Source: Roseibium marinum
Lineage (GTDB): Bacteria; Pseudomonadota; Alphaproteobacteria; Rhizobiales; Stappiaceae
Assembly (NCBI RefSeq): GCF_002906165.1
Contig: NZ_PPCN01000004.1
Location: 310,001-374,000, forward strand
Direction of reading: 5' to 3'
DNA: 64,000 nucleotides
The notes beneath the pieces were generated by a model. The model searched no databases. It had not been told where the DNA came from and saw only the letters and a list, made by a program, of their open reading frames with translations. The translations under genes and the position numbers were made by a program. This document shows, piece after piece, positions 37,080 to 46,119 of the stretch (within the stretch, counting starts at the first letter, position 1; each line of letters starts with the position of its first letter).

Positions 37080-37086
37080 ACGGCGG

Positions 37087-37695
37087 ATGAGGCACACTGT
37101 GAAAACCATTCTGGTTACAGGCTTTTCGCCGTTTCCGGGCGCTCCGGTAAACCCCACCGAAAAGCTGATGCGCCGTCTGCCGAAACGGCTGGGCAGGAAC
37201 CGCTCCGGCGCCTGCTTCGTGTTTCATGTCCTGCCGACCACCTGGGCGGGCCGGTGGCAGGTGACGGAAAAGCTGCGCCTTGAGATCCGGCCCGACGCCA
37301 TCGTCCATTTCGGCGTCGACGGCACCCGCCGCACGCTCAATATCGAAACCCGCGCGGTCAACCGGGCGACCCGCGTGCGCCCCGATGCGGAGGGCCATTC
37401 GCCCGGCCGGCCGGAACTCGGCAGCGGCCAGCAACGGGCGCGAAGCGCCACCCTGCCCGGCCGCGCGCTCTTGCGGGCAGCCGGGACGGCAGGCGCGCCG
37501 GCGGCATTGTCCACCGATGCCGGCACCTATCTTTGCAACGCCACGCTCTGGGATTCCCTCGGCTCCGGCATTCCGAGCATCTTCGTTCATGTTCCCTCGC
37601 TCCCCAGGGGCCGCCGCGACAGGCGTCCGCCCTTTCATGTCATTGAAGACGCGGCTGTCCGTCTGCTTCAGGAAACCGCCAGGCGTTTGCGGTAG
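37087..37695 (+). CDS. pcp: Pyroglutamyl-peptidase I (C15 family)
   Basis: This is a 202-residue cysteine peptidase that removes N-terminal pyroglutamate. The family N-terminus is present (ILVTGFSPFPGAPVNPTEKL). The catalytic Cys is in DAGTYLCNATLWDSL and the His in IFVHVPSLP. The acidic member of the triad is less clear (the usual E-x-x-x in the middle reads around GAPAALSTD). The gene starts 7 bp after meaB, so the two are probably transcribed together although functionally unrelated. Confidence 0.88.
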   Translation: MRHTVKTILVTGFSPFPGAPVNPTEKLMRRLPKRLGRNRSGACFVFHVLPTTWAGRWQVTEKLRLEIRPDAIVHFGVDGTRRTLNIETRAVNRATRVRPDAEGHSPGRPELGSGQQRARSATLPGRALLRAAGTAGAPAALSTDAGTYLCNATLWDSLGSGIPSIFVHVPSLPRGRRDRRPPFHVIEDAAVRLLQETARRLR

Positions 37696-37795
37696 AGACG
37701 CATCCGACACTCAACCGGCACAGCTTTTGCTCCCTCTGAAATGGAAACGGGATCGCTTCCCATTCCGGGACGCTTGAAGCAACTGGCCGGAGCCC

Positions 37796-39166
37796 ATGAC
37801 ACGAGAATTTTCAAAACTGAACCGCCGCGCGTTTCTTGCCGGGACAGCTTTGTGCCTTTCCGGGACAGTGGCCTCGGCGCAAATGAAGGTCGCCGACCTC
37901 AGGGGCTCCATAGATTCCGCGGAACTCGGGCTGGTTCCGAACGCCGCGGACGATCAGACCGCCCAGTTCCAGAACGCCGTCAATCGTGCCGTTGAACGCG
38001 GACGGGCGCTGTTTCTGCCCGCCGGCACCTATCCGGTCGCCAATCTGCGGCTGCCCTCCGGCACGCTCATCGTCGGCGTTCCGGGCCGCACGCGGCTTGT
38101 CTATCAGGGCGGCGGCGGACAGCTCATCCGCGCGGAAGGGGTCAGCAATATCGGCCTCAACGGGGTCACCTTCGACGGTGCCAACCGCTCCATAGGCGAC
38201 TTCACCGAAGGCCTGCTGCACTTCATCGGCGTGCGCAATGCCGTGCTCGACAATTGCGAGATTACCGGTTCGTCGAAAATGGGCCTCGTCATGGACCGCT
38301 GCTCGGGCCGGGTGGAAAACTGCCGCATCTCCGGCGCCGCTGAAGCCGGCATTCGCTCCAATGAGGCCGATGGCCTCGCGATCACCGGCAACACGGTCAC
38401 CGATTGCGCCAACGGCGGCATCTGGGTGCACCGCTGGCGCGAGGGAGAGGACGGCACCATCGTCTCCGGCAACCGGGTGGAGCGCATCGGCGCCCGCTAC
38501 GGCGGCACGGGTCAGTTCGGCAACGGCATCAACGTGTTCCGCGCCCACGGTGTGATGGTGTCCAACAACCGGATCGCCGATTGCGCCTTTTCCGCCATCC
38601 GCTCCAACACCGGATCGAATGTGCAAATCATCGGCAACTCCTGCCAGCGCTCCGGTGAGACCGGGATCTATTCCGAATTCGGCTTCCAGGGCGCGATCAT
38701 TTCGGACAACATCGTCGATGGCGGCACGACGGGAATTTCCATCGCCAACTTCATGGACGGCGGCCGCATGGCGGTGTGCTCCGGAAACCTCGTCCGCAAC
38801 ATCTCCGACGTCGGCCCCTACCCTTCTGAAGTCGCCGGTTTCGGCATCGGTATTTCCGCGGAAGCTGACACCGCCCTGACCGGCAACGTGATCGAGGGCG
38901 CGCCGAAATTCGGCATGCTGCTCGGTTGGGGACCCTACATGCGCAACATCGCCGCCTCCCAGAACATTATCCGGGACTGCGGCACGGGCATTGCTGTCAC
39001 CGTGGTGGAGGGCGCCGGGCCGGCCGTCATCACCAACAATATCGTCCAGGGCGCAAAATCAGGGTCCATCAACGGCTTCCGCTGGCTGGACAAGGTCACC
39101 GGTGAGCTCAACAACGCGTCGGACTTCGCCAACCTGACCATAGAAGGCAATCAGATCGCCGCCTGA
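37796..39166 (+). CDS. TIGR03808-type Tat-exported parallel beta-helix protein
   Basis: The protein has 456 residues. A twin-arginine signal (KLNRRAFLAGTALCLSG) is followed by a pectate-lyase-like N-cap (ADDQTAQFQNAVNRAVERG) and at least ten beta-helix coils of about 20-25 residues with repeated N-x-I/V motifs (ISGNTVTD, VSGNRVE, VSNNRIAD, IIGNSC). This family is found almost only in Rhizobiales and relatives and is of unknown function. GGAG lies 4 nt before ATG 37796. Confidence 0.92.
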   Translation: MTREFSKLNRRAFLAGTALCLSGTVASAQMKVADLRGSIDSAELGLVPNAADDQTAQFQNAVNRAVERGRALFLPAGTYPVANLRLPSGTLIVGVPGRTRLVYQGGGGQLIRAEGVSNIGLNGVTFDGANRSIGDFTEGLLHFIGVRNAVLDNCEITGSSKMGLVMDRCSGRVENCRISGAAEAGIRSNEADGLAITGNTVTDCANGGIWVHRWREGEDGTIVSGNRVERIGARYGGTGQFGNGINVFRAHGVMVSNNRIADCAFSAIRSNTGSNVQIIGNSCQRSGETGIYSEFGFQGAIISDNIVDGGTTGISIANFMDGGRMAVCSGNLVRNISDVGPYPSEVAGFGIGISAEADTALTGNVIEGAPKFGMLLGWGPYMRNIAASQNIIRDCGTGIAVTVVEGAGPAVITNNIVQGAKSGSINGFRWLDKVTGELNNASDFANLTIEGNQIAA

Positions 39167-39267
39167 GCGGATACTCAAAGCTGAAAGAACAGGTTTCTGA
39201 CGCGGAGGCTTACTTTAATTGGCAATTATAACAATTATGATTTCTCTTTTTATGATATGTTATTGTT

Positions 39268-39285
39268 TTTTACGTAATTTCTAGT
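39268..39285 (+). promoter_or_regulatory. Possible fourth SARP-type direct repeat (weak)
   Basis: TTTTACG-TAAT-TTCTAGT: the first heptamer is identical to that of the site at 56921-56938, and the second matches in 5 of 7 positions with the same 11-bp period. It ends 26 bp before the 39312 gene, closer than the 90-106 bp of the other three sites. It suggests that this orphan gene may belong to the same regulon. Confidence 0.4.
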
Positions 39286-39311
39286 TGCATTCACTCTGAC
39301 AGGGGGCAACT

Positions 39312-40535
39312 ATGGCCGACTTTATAACAACTGAAAGCGGAATTTACGTAGTTTCGAACGAGACAGAATTCAATCAAGCAATTGATAAAGTAAATGCGGG
39401 AGGGCACGACAAGATCAATATCGTCGCGCCCTTTACATTGACAGATAACACCCGCCCGTTCACGAAATCCGCAGAAGTCACAAGCTCAACGGACAGTGAG
39501 ATCCACGACGGCGGTTTTTCGGTCGTGACGGTCAAAAACAGCGCAATCGTAAAGTTCGGCGTCCGATCGAAAGGGACAGGGACCAGCTACGTCATTGGAC
39601 CGAACGGTTCGGCGCTCGTCGGCGTCTCGGGTGGCTCTCTGGCGAATTTGGCTGTCCTTGAAAGTGGCAAGTTCAAGGTTCCCTCGGGAGAAAAATTTTC
39701 CATCGGTGGCGCTTTGTCACTTGGCCACTACTCGGAACTGACGCTTGGCGGCATTCTTTACAACAACCAACCCGTCACCACCGACCGATCTTTGGTTACA
39801 GTGGAAGGCAGTCTGGGAAGCGCCTCCAACCAGGACCATGAGGGCGAAGGAATTCTGCAGGCGGAGCCCGCGATGGGCCCGTTGATCCTGGCAGGCGAGA
39901 CGTTTATGACAATCGCGCCCGACACTGTCGTCATTCTCGGAAAGACGAAGGTCGACACGATTTGCCAGATAAAGTCCGATGGGACAGGGAGCGTCTGGAG
40001 CGCCGACACGATTGAAGTTGTCGGCAATAATCTTCAGGACCCGGGTCAGATTGCAGGAACCAATGTTTCCACGATCGAACTGAAAAACGGCGGCCTTTTT
40101 TGCGGAAGAGTGAGCGACGGCGTCTTTGACGGGAATACCGCGGACACGATCATAAACACGAGCGGTGATTTTCAGATGGGTGCCAAGGGGTCCTGCACCG
40201 TCAAAGATTACAAGCAGACCGGCGGTCACCTGAAGTTCCAAATTGACAATTTCGAGGGGCACACGGCCCATTTGTCGCTTTCGGAGACTGTAGACGTATC
40301 GGGAGGCAATCTCGAAATAGAGGCACGCCTTTATCATATACCCGACAGCACCAAGTCCACGGTTTCGACACTTATCACTGCGCCAGGATCATCCGCAGGA
40401 CTGCAAGAGCTCGCCCACCGTGTCGAGTTCAAGGGCTTTCACGCAATTGAACCTAATAAAAAACTGACCCTTACACCTTCTGTTGAAGTCGTCGGCGACA
40501 AACTCAATCTCGTCTTGACGGTAATTGACCACTAA
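39312..40535 (+). CDS. Beta-rich repetitive protein of unknown function (autotransporter-passenger-like)
   Basis: The protein has 407 residues. No signal peptide and no membrane helix are visible. The chain is rich in Gly, Ser, Thr and short hydrophobic strands. It resembles right-handed beta-helix passenger domains (GGSLANLAVLESGKFKVPSGE, then LSLGHYSELTLGG; TFMTIAPDTVVILGKTKVD). No beta-barrel translocator follows. Codon use and base composition are more AT-rich than neighbouring genes, and 120 bp of strongly AT-rich DNA precede it, which points to horizontal acquisition. AGGGGGC lies before ATG 39312. Confidence 0.7.
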   Translation: MADFITTESGIYVVSNETEFNQAIDKVNAGGHDKINIVAPFTLTDNTRPFTKSAEVTSSTDSEIHDGGFSVVTVKNSAIVKFGVRSKGTGTSYVIGPNGSALVGVSGGSLANLAVLESGKFKVPSGEKFSIGGALSLGHYSELTLGGILYNNQPVTTDRSLVTVEGSLGSASNQDHEGEGILQAEPAMGPLILAGETFMTIAPDTVVILGKTKVDTICQIKSDGTGSVWSADTIEVVGNNLQDPGQIAGTNVSTIELKNGGLFCGRVSDGVFDGNTADTIINTSGDFQMGAKGSCTVKDYKQTGGHLKFQIDNFEGHTAHLSLSETVDVSGGNLEIEARLYHIPDSTKSTVSTLITAPGSSAGLQELAHRVEFKGFHAIEPNKKLTLTPSVEVVGDKLNLVLTVIDH

Positions 40536-40592
40536 AAGATCCGAACTGACAAAAGCCCAAATGCTTGTCGGTTCTTGTGATGGGACCAAACC

Positions 40593-40632
40593 CGTCCCCA
40601 TGCCAGCTTCGAAAGAGGTTCGCATGGGGACG
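40593..40632 (+). terminator. Stem-loop after the beta-rich protein gene
   Basis: A perfect 11-bp stem (CGTCCCCATGC / GCATGGGGACG) with an 18-nt loop, 57 bp after the stop codon. There is no T tract. Confidence 0.5.
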
Positions 40633-40646
40633 CGCTCCAGGTAAGC

Positions 40647-40676
40647 AGACCTCCAACCGGAACCGATTGAAGGTCT
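40647..40676. terminator. Second stem-loop between convergent genes
   Basis: AGACCTCCAACCGG pairs with CCGATTGAAGGTCT (two mismatches, 2-nt loop), followed by AAAAACTT. It lies between the convergent beta-rich gene and the DDAH gene and could serve either. Confidence 0.5.
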
Positions 40677-40708
40677 AAAAACTTATCGATTTCAAAAGGT
40701 TTGCGCCA

Positions 40709-41509
40709 TCAGGCGAGAGAAAACCTCAAGGACAGGCAGGATAAGCCGCCATCGACCTTGCGCGCCTCGTGGGTCGGCAGCACCACCGTGTCGAACCCGG
40801 CGTCCCTTATGACGGCAAGTGTCTTCGGGAAGCCCTCCGGGACGAGCACCACGTCGTTCACACGGATGACGTTGGCCGCATAATCCTCGCCCTCCGGCAC
40901 CTCGATCACCCGGCGCCCTTCAAAAATACCACTTTCCGCCATGACCCTCGTTGCCAGAATGACGCCGTCTCCCAGCGTCGAGCAGGCCGTCTTGAAATGC
41001 AGCACCCCTTCCGGCGTGTCGCGGACCTCAGCCCTGTAGCCCCATGCGTCCAGCAGGTCCGCTAAGGCCAGCGCCCCGTCCCGGTCGGTGCGGGCCGACA
41101 GGCCGATCAGGATGACATCGTCCAGCATCAGGATATCGCCGCCATCGACATGACCGGCGCCCGGCAGGTCGACGACCTTGTCGAAATGCTTTTCAAGCGC
41201 GGCGCGCATTTCCCGGCCCTCCCCCAGACGGCTTTCCGCCCCGGGCCTAAGCTGGATAGCGCCTTCCGGAAGGCAGAAGGCCGGGTCTTCGACAAAACAG
41301 CTGTCCGGAAAGGCCTCCAGCGGCGGCAGGACATCGACGGTGAAGCCGGCATCCCGCAAGGCCTTGACGTAAAGACCGTGTTCCTCCCTAAACGTCTCGC
41401 TACTCGGATCGCCCGCATCGACCGCGCGCAGCCCCTCGGCAACACTGTCGGCGGGGGTTCTGGTGATCGCGTGAGTGAAACGGAAGGACAGTCCGGCCCG
41501 GTGCGGCAT
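40709..41509 (-). CDS. Dimethylarginine dimethylaminohydrolase-like amidinohydrolase
   Basis: This 266-residue guanidino-group hydrolase yields citrulline from methylated arginines or arginine. FVEDPA (Glu74-Asp75), His171 in LHFKTACSTL and the nucleophile Cys258 in DGGLSCLSLRF appear in the order of DDAH/arginine deiminase enzymes. HVDGGD around residues 120-125 is also conserved. It is the last gene of a same-strand group with an asparaginase-like and an aminotransferase gene (41556-43841). The 46-bp gap to the asparaginase stop suggests an operon for amino-acid nitrogen release. Confidence 0.93.
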   Translation of the reverse strand: MPHRAGLSFRFTHAITRTPADSVAEGLRAVDAGDPSSETFREEHGLYVKALRDAGFTVDVLPPLEAFPDSCFVEDPAFCLPEGAIQLRPGAESRLGEGREMRAALEKHFDKVVDLPGAGHVDGGDILMLDDVILIGLSARTDRDGALALADLLDAWGYRAEVRDTPEGVLHFKTACSTLGDGVILATRVMAESGIFEGRRVIEVPEGEDYAANVIRVNDVVLVPEGFPKTLAVIRDAGFDTVVLPTHEARKVDGGLSCLSLRFSLA

Positions 41510-41555
41510 GAGAAGTCTCCAGACGGAATGATATATGGAAAGCGGGGATCGGAGC

Positions 41556-42584
41556 TCAGTTCAGCGCCGTTTTCAGGGTCGATAGAAATTCCGGCCTAGG
41601 CCTGATATGCCCGGCCTGGATCCCGCGCCGCGTCAGAACCGGTGGATTGACGAGCCCGTCCAGAAGCACGGATTCGTCGTCATTGAGGTCGAGCATCGTC
41701 TCAATGACCGTCGCCATCATCACTTCGGCCGCGCGCGTTGCTCCGTCGTCGCATTTGAGCGTCACACCGAAGCCGAGTTCGGGGATGGACGCGCAGAAGA
41801 CCCCTTCCGCCCCTGTCTTGACGAACACCCGGCCCCGGAAGCCTTCCATCACCTTCGTGCAGAAACGGTCCGCGCCGGCAACCATATAGGGCTCGTTGAT
41901 GCAGGCATCGAACAGCCGCTGCGCGGCATCCGCCCGCAGCAGTTCCAGGCCCTCCCCGGTCCCGAAAGCGGCGAACGCCCGGGCAAAGCTCCTGAGCGGC
42001 GACGCATAGGTCGGGATGGAGCAGCCATCCGTGCCGCAGACGTCCTCGGACAGCGTGTCGCCGGTCAGTTGTTCCATCACCAGCCGGATTTCCCGCTGGA
42101 CAGGATGGAAAGGTTCGACATACCCGCGTGTTTCAACGCCCATGACCTTCGCGAGCCCCAGGAACCCGGCGTGCTTGCCCGAACAATTGTTGTGCAGGCC
42201 GCAGGGCGTTTCGTTGGCGAGGATCAGCTTGGCCGCATCCTCCATGCGCTGCGGCCATTGCGGTCCGCATTCCAGCGCGTCTTCGGTCAGGCCGGCCTTC
42301 AGCAGCATGACCCGGGCCGCGTTCGCATGCATTTCCTCGCCGTTGTGGGAGGCGCAGGCGAGCGCCAGTTCGGCATCCGTCAGCGCCAGCGCTTCCGCGG
42401 CGCCCGATTCCACCAGTGGCAGAGCCTGCATCGCCTTGATGGCGGACCTTGGAAACACCCGGGCGTCCACATTGCCGATCCCGCAAACGAGTTTGCCGGC
42501 GGCATCGCAAATCGCCACGCTGCCGCGGTGAAGACTTTCGGTCAGGCTGCCACGGGTAACGTCCACGAGTGCGGGATTGTCCAT
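41556..42584 (-). CDS. L-asparaginase, Asparaginase_II (thermolabile Rhizobium) type
   Basis: The protein has 342 residues and resembles the inducible, thermolabile asparaginase of Rhizobium etli rather than the E. coli type. Conserved blocks are VDVTRGSLTESLHRGSVAI, SHNGEEMHANAARVML, NCSGKHAGFLGLA and CGTDGCSIPTYA. It would release ammonia and aspartate from asparagine. ATG 42584 has GATGAGA upstream; the frame remains open 21 codons further upstream without a site. It is flanked on the same strand by an aminotransferase (78 bp upstream) and a DDAH (46 bp downstream). Confidence 0.92.
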   Translation of the reverse strand: MDNPALVDVTRGSLTESLHRGSVAICDAAGKLVCGIGNVDARVFPRSAIKAMQALPLVESGAAEALALTDAELALACASHNGEEMHANAARVMLLKAGLTEDALECGPQWPQRMEDAAKLILANETPCGLHNNCSGKHAGFLGLAKVMGVETRGYVEPFHPVQREIRLVMEQLTGDTLSEDVCGTDGCSIPTYASPLRSFARAFAAFGTGEGLELLRADAAQRLFDACINEPYMVAGADRFCTKVMEGFRGRVFVKTGAEGVFCASIPELGFGVTLKCDDGATRAAEVMMATVIETMLDLNDDESVLLDGLVNPPVLTRRGIQAGHIRPRPEFLSTLKTALN

Positions 42585-42662
42585 GAAGTTTCTCATCCGG
42601 AACGGGTTCACTTTTTTCCGCGTCCAGCTGAACGCGGAATATTTCAAGCAGGCAGTGGAAGG

Positions 42663-43841
42663 CTAAGCGGATTCGGCCCGCCCTGCAGTCAAAAAGGCCG
42701 AGAGCCGCGCCAGAGCCTCGTCGATCACTTGCTCCCGCTTGCAGAAACAGAAGCGGATATAGCCCGTGGGGGCGTCAGATCCGTAAAAGGCGGAAACGGG
42801 CACTGCGGCAACGCCTGCCTGTCTCACCAGGGTCTCGCAGGCTTCGATGTCTGTTCTGCCCAGTCCAAGCCCCTCAATGCCGCAGGTCAGGAAATAGGTC
42901 GCCGCGCAAGGCAAAACCGCGAAGCCGAGCGCTGACAGCCCCTGCGCCATCCGGTCGCGCTTCGCCATAAGGTCCCGCGCGAGGCCGTGATAGTAACCGT
43001 CGTCCTTGCGCAGGCCGAAGGCAACCGCCTTTTGCAGGGCCGGCGGCGTCGTGAAGGTCACCCATTGATGCGCTTTGGCGATCGGGTCGAGCAGACTGGC
43101 CGGGCCGGTGACATAGCCGACCTTCCATCCGGTCAAAGAGAAGGTCTTGCCGGCCGAACCGATCCTGACCGTGCGCTCCCGCATACCCTCAAGGACCATG
43201 AGAGGCCTGTGCGCCTTGCCGTCGAACACCAGATGCTCATAGACCTCGTCGCAGATCGCATAGGCGTCATGCCTGAGGCAAAGATCCGCGATGAACTGTA
43301 GTTCGTCCTCCGTGAACACCTTGGCGGTCGGGTTCATCGGATTGTTGAGGAGAATGGCCTTGGTCTTGTCGGAAAAGGCATTCCGCAGGGCCTGCCTGTC
43401 GAGGTTCCAGTCCGGCGGCGTGACCCGCACCCGGACAGGAACCCCGCCTGCCCGCTTCACAAGGGGTAGATAGCAGTCATACAGCGGTTCGATCAGCACC
43501 ACTTCATCGCCGGGAGACACAAGTGCGAGAATGCAGTCGGCCAGCGCCTCCGTCGCGCCCGACGTCACCAGAACCTCATTCAGAGGATCGATATCGAGGC
43601 CGTAAAACCGATTGTTCGCATCCGCGACCGCCTGGCGCAATTCCGGCACTCCAAGCATCGGCGGATACTGGTTCGGGCCCTCCAGCAGCGCTCTTGCCGC
43701 AGCCTGGAGGATATCTTCCGGGCCGTCCACATCGGGAAATCCCTGTCCCAGATTGACCGCACCATGGGTCATGGCGAGACGGGACATGGTCTCGAACACG
43801 GTTGTATCGATGCCGGTAAAGACCGGATTGGTCGGCTTCAT
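42663..43841 (-). CDS. Class I/II PLP aminotransferase (methionine/kynurenine aminotransferase-like)
   Basis: This fold-type I aminotransferase has 392 residues. NLGQGFPDVDGPEDI, QYPPMLGVPELRQAVA and NNPMNPTAKVFTEDEL match the YbdL/kynurenine aminotransferase group. The PLP lysine is in GSAGKTFSLTGWKVGY, and the C-terminal GYIRFCFCK carries the substrate-carboxylate Arg. The substrate may be Met, Phe or Glu/Gln. It is the first gene of the aminotransferase-asparaginase-DDAH unit. Confidence 0.93.
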   Translation of the reverse strand: MKPTNPVFTGIDTTVFETMSRLAMTHGAVNLGQGFPDVDGPEDILQAAARALLEGPNQYPPMLGVPELRQAVADANNRFYGLDIDPLNEVLVTSGATEALADCILALVSPGDEVVLIEPLYDCYLPLVKRAGGVPVRVRVTPPDWNLDRQALRNAFSDKTKAILLNNPMNPTAKVFTEDELQFIADLCLRHDAYAICDEVYEHLVFDGKAHRPLMVLEGMRERTVRIGSAGKTFSLTGWKVGYVTGPASLLDPIAKAHQWVTFTTPPALQKAVAFGLRKDDGYYHGLARDLMAKRDRMAQGLSALGFAVLPCAATYFLTCGIEGLGLGRTDIEACETLVRQAGVAAVPVSAFYGSDAPTGYIRFCFCKREQVIDEALARLSAFLTAGRAESA

Positions 43842-44003
43842 GGCTCCTCCCGGAAGGCTTTTCCGCCGGTTTTAATCCTCCAGAAGATGTGCGTCGAGCT
43901 TTTTCCTGACGACCGGAAGGTCACCAGACACCTGTCAGGGCAGGACCGGAATGAACCGGTCTCCCCCTCGTCCGTCCGAAAGCAGATTGGGGCAATTAAA
44001 ATA

Positions 44004-44747
44004 CTAGCTCATTCCAAGCTTGAGCCTGGTCAGCTCATTGAGCGACGGTTCGCGCCGGGTTGAATCTTCCTGTTCATCCCCTTCAGCGTCCTCCAACCGG
44101 CGCCTGAGGACGTCCTCTATCAAGGGGACCAGATCGGCGTGTTTGACATGCAGAAAATGATAGAAGGCGATTTCTCCCAGCGAGGGTTGAAGCGGGTAGA
44201 CATCCGTCAATCCCATTTCCCTGATCAGCCGATTGCCGGTGTCCTCGCCGACAACAACCACGTCGATGCGGTCCCGGAGCAGCATTTCAAAAAGCTGCTC
44301 GGGTTCCTCCGCTGTCCAGACTTCCAAAAAACCCTCGGCCAGCTCACCGGCGAAACGGGCACCGCCAACGTGCCCGGCCCTGAGATATTTGAGTTCCGAG
44401 AGGGATTTTCCCTGCAATTGCGGATTGCGGGTAAAGGCGAAAATGCGCGCGACCACGACGGGCACGTCGACCCGGATCAGTGTCTTGTGGCGATCGCTGA
44501 CACCTTCCACCCGCACGAGTTCGCCGTCGGTTTTTCCCGAGGCGGCATCAAGAAGGGCCCGGCGCGGGTTTGAAATCACCGTCTCGATCTGAATGCCCAG
44601 TTCCGCGTAGGCCTGGGAAAGGATCTTTTCGGCGACCGGTGTCAAACCTGGCGCCACAAAACTTGAAAACCGCAGCTTTTCTTGCGCGGATACACAGCCC
44701 GCGGATGTCAGGATGCCCCACAAGGCACAGACCAGCAGCCGCTGCAT
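44004..44747 (-). CDS. Periplasmic solute-binding protein (SBP_bac_3-like), orphan
   Basis: The protein has 247 residues with a signal peptide (LLVCALWGILTSAGCVSA). The bilobal binding fold of polar-amino-acid receptors is suggested by ETVISNPRRALLDAASGKTDGELVR and the second-lobe LLRDRIDVVVVGEDTGNRLI. It lacks the typical tyrosine/arginine carboxylate-binding segments at the start. It may therefore be a sensor or a diverged receptor rather than a transporter part. No permease genes are adjacent. Another member of the same type lies about 230 bp upstream on the same strand. Confidence 0.8.
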   Translation of the reverse strand: MQRLLVCALWGILTSAGCVSAQEKLRFSSFVAPGLTPVAEKILSQAYAELGIQIETVISNPRRALLDAASGKTDGELVRVEGVSDRHKTLIRVDVPVVVARIFAFTRNPQLQGKSLSELKYLRAGHVGGARFAGELAEGFLEVWTAEEPEQLFEMLLRDRIDVVVVGEDTGNRLIREMGLTDVYPLQPSLGEIAFYHFLHVKHADLVPLIEDVLRRRLEDAEGDEQEDSTRREPSLNELTRLKLGMS

Positions 44748-44981
44748 TTACTCTCCCTATGATCCGAACTGTCTGTATTTTCGAAATCATGACAGTTTCC
44801 GGCTGAATATCGGAAGCCGTCGCGTCATAACTTTACGGGAAGCTACCGGAAAAATGCAACCTGTCGGCATTGCGCCTGAAGCTAACGACAATGATTGAAT
44901 TTGCACCCCAACCGGACGGCTGTCTCATCAGTTGAAGAGATAAACGCACCTGGTGCGAAAGACAGGAACAGGCAGGTTTCG

Positions 44982-45734
44982 CTATGACGGTGTGCGGTAG
45001 TATTCCCGGGCAATCCTGTCGACATAGCCTTCATCGACAAGATCCCTGATGATCCTGTTCAGCGCACCGATCCGGTGGGCCCACGCAGACTTTTTCGAGA
45101 CCCCGAGAAAAAGATCGACGGAGCTGCCGGGGCTGTAGGGAGCTTTTTCAACTGTGGAAGCCAATCCCTGCCGCCTGATATAATAATCGAACTGGCAGTC
45201 CGTCCCGATAATGACTGCAATTCTGCGCTTCAACAGCATGTCCATAAGGGTTTGCTCCTCAGGCACGCCGATCTTGTTCAAGGTCGCGTCCTTGTCGAAC
45301 CGGTCGAAATAGGCCGAATGCAGCACGTAACCGATCTGATGTCCGGAAAGGTCCGGATAGCCGCGAATATCCTTTGACAGTCCACGCAGTGTGTAGAACG
45401 CCGTCCTGCATTTGAAATAGGGCGTATCCGTATAGACGATGTATTTGGCCTGTTCGTCCCGGTAGGCCAGGCCGGTCATGACATCGACGGCTCCGCTCTG
45501 CATCGAGGCCAGTCCCCGTCCCAAGGGCATCTGGGCGACCTTCAGATCCGCATCGCTTCGGCGGGCAATCTCCTTGATGAGATCGACATCCGGACCCGCT
45601 TCGCTCTCGGATGTCGAAATCCGCTTTGGGGACCATGCATCCGTTGCCAGCAGCATCTCGGCCGACTTCGCCGGTAGAGTTGCGGCCGCAAATACGAGAA
45701 GCGGCAACAGGCACCGGAGGTGAACAAGCGACAT
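44982..45734 (-). CDS. Periplasmic solute-binding protein (SBP_bac_3-like), orphan
   Basis: The protein has 250 residues with a signal peptide (CLLPLLVFAAATLPAKSA). Features of the amino-acid-receptor fold are visible: ESEAGPDVDLIKEIARRSDADL, GLASMQSGAVDVMTGLAYRDEQAKY and RIAVIIGTDCQFDYYIRR. The C-terminal part (NRIIRDLVDEGYVDRIAREYY) is typical of extracellular SBP_bac_3 domains. It is similar in size and order to the protein at 44004-44747, so the pair may descend from a duplication. It has no transporter partner here. Confidence 0.83.
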   Translation of the reverse strand: MSLVHLRCLLPLLVFAAATLPAKSAEMLLATDAWSPKRISTSESEAGPDVDLIKEIARRSDADLKVAQMPLGRGLASMQSGAVDVMTGLAYRDEQAKYIVYTDTPYFKCRTAFYTLRGLSKDIRGYPDLSGHQIGYVLHSAYFDRFDKDATLNKIGVPEEQTLMDMLLKRRIAVIIGTDCQFDYYIRRQGLASTVEKAPYSPGSSVDLFLGVSKKSAWAHRIGALNRIIRDLVDEGYVDRIAREYYRTPS

Positions 45735-46119
45735 ATGGCAACCCTGGATTTCAAAAAAAGCTCACCCCCATTGGAGCGGATATAAATTAATAATATCAGA
45801 AAGTTAGCAATAATTGAATCCAGCCAGGGAAATCTCCGCACAAGAAGCTGAAAACGCTAGGTCAGATTGACAATGGCTAGAATGAACCTGTGGGAATTCG
45901 CCTTCAAATAGGGGACCAGGCTTAACCGGGCGTTGAGTCACTGCCATGGGATTCCGGCTGTGCGGAAACCGCTCGACCACATTGCCGGTCCTGTTTCCGG
46001 ACTTTGCCTGCCCCGCGCATACCCGCATTGCGCTTAAGTCCTGAATTTGAAGGAGATTGAGATATAGTCGGATTTTGCCAGGGCCGTGCCCTACGGCAGC
46101 TGAAACGCGGAAAGAGAAC
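45735..46119. other. Divergent intergenic region before the cyclase gene
   Basis: 385 bp without a gene. It has an AT-rich patch at 45779-45815 (TATAAATTAATAATATC), probably the promoter of the minus-strand binding-protein gene. A TTGACA occurs at 45867-45872 without a convincing -10 partner. AAGGAGA lies near 46050 immediately before a possible TTG start at 46057. Confidence 0.45.
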
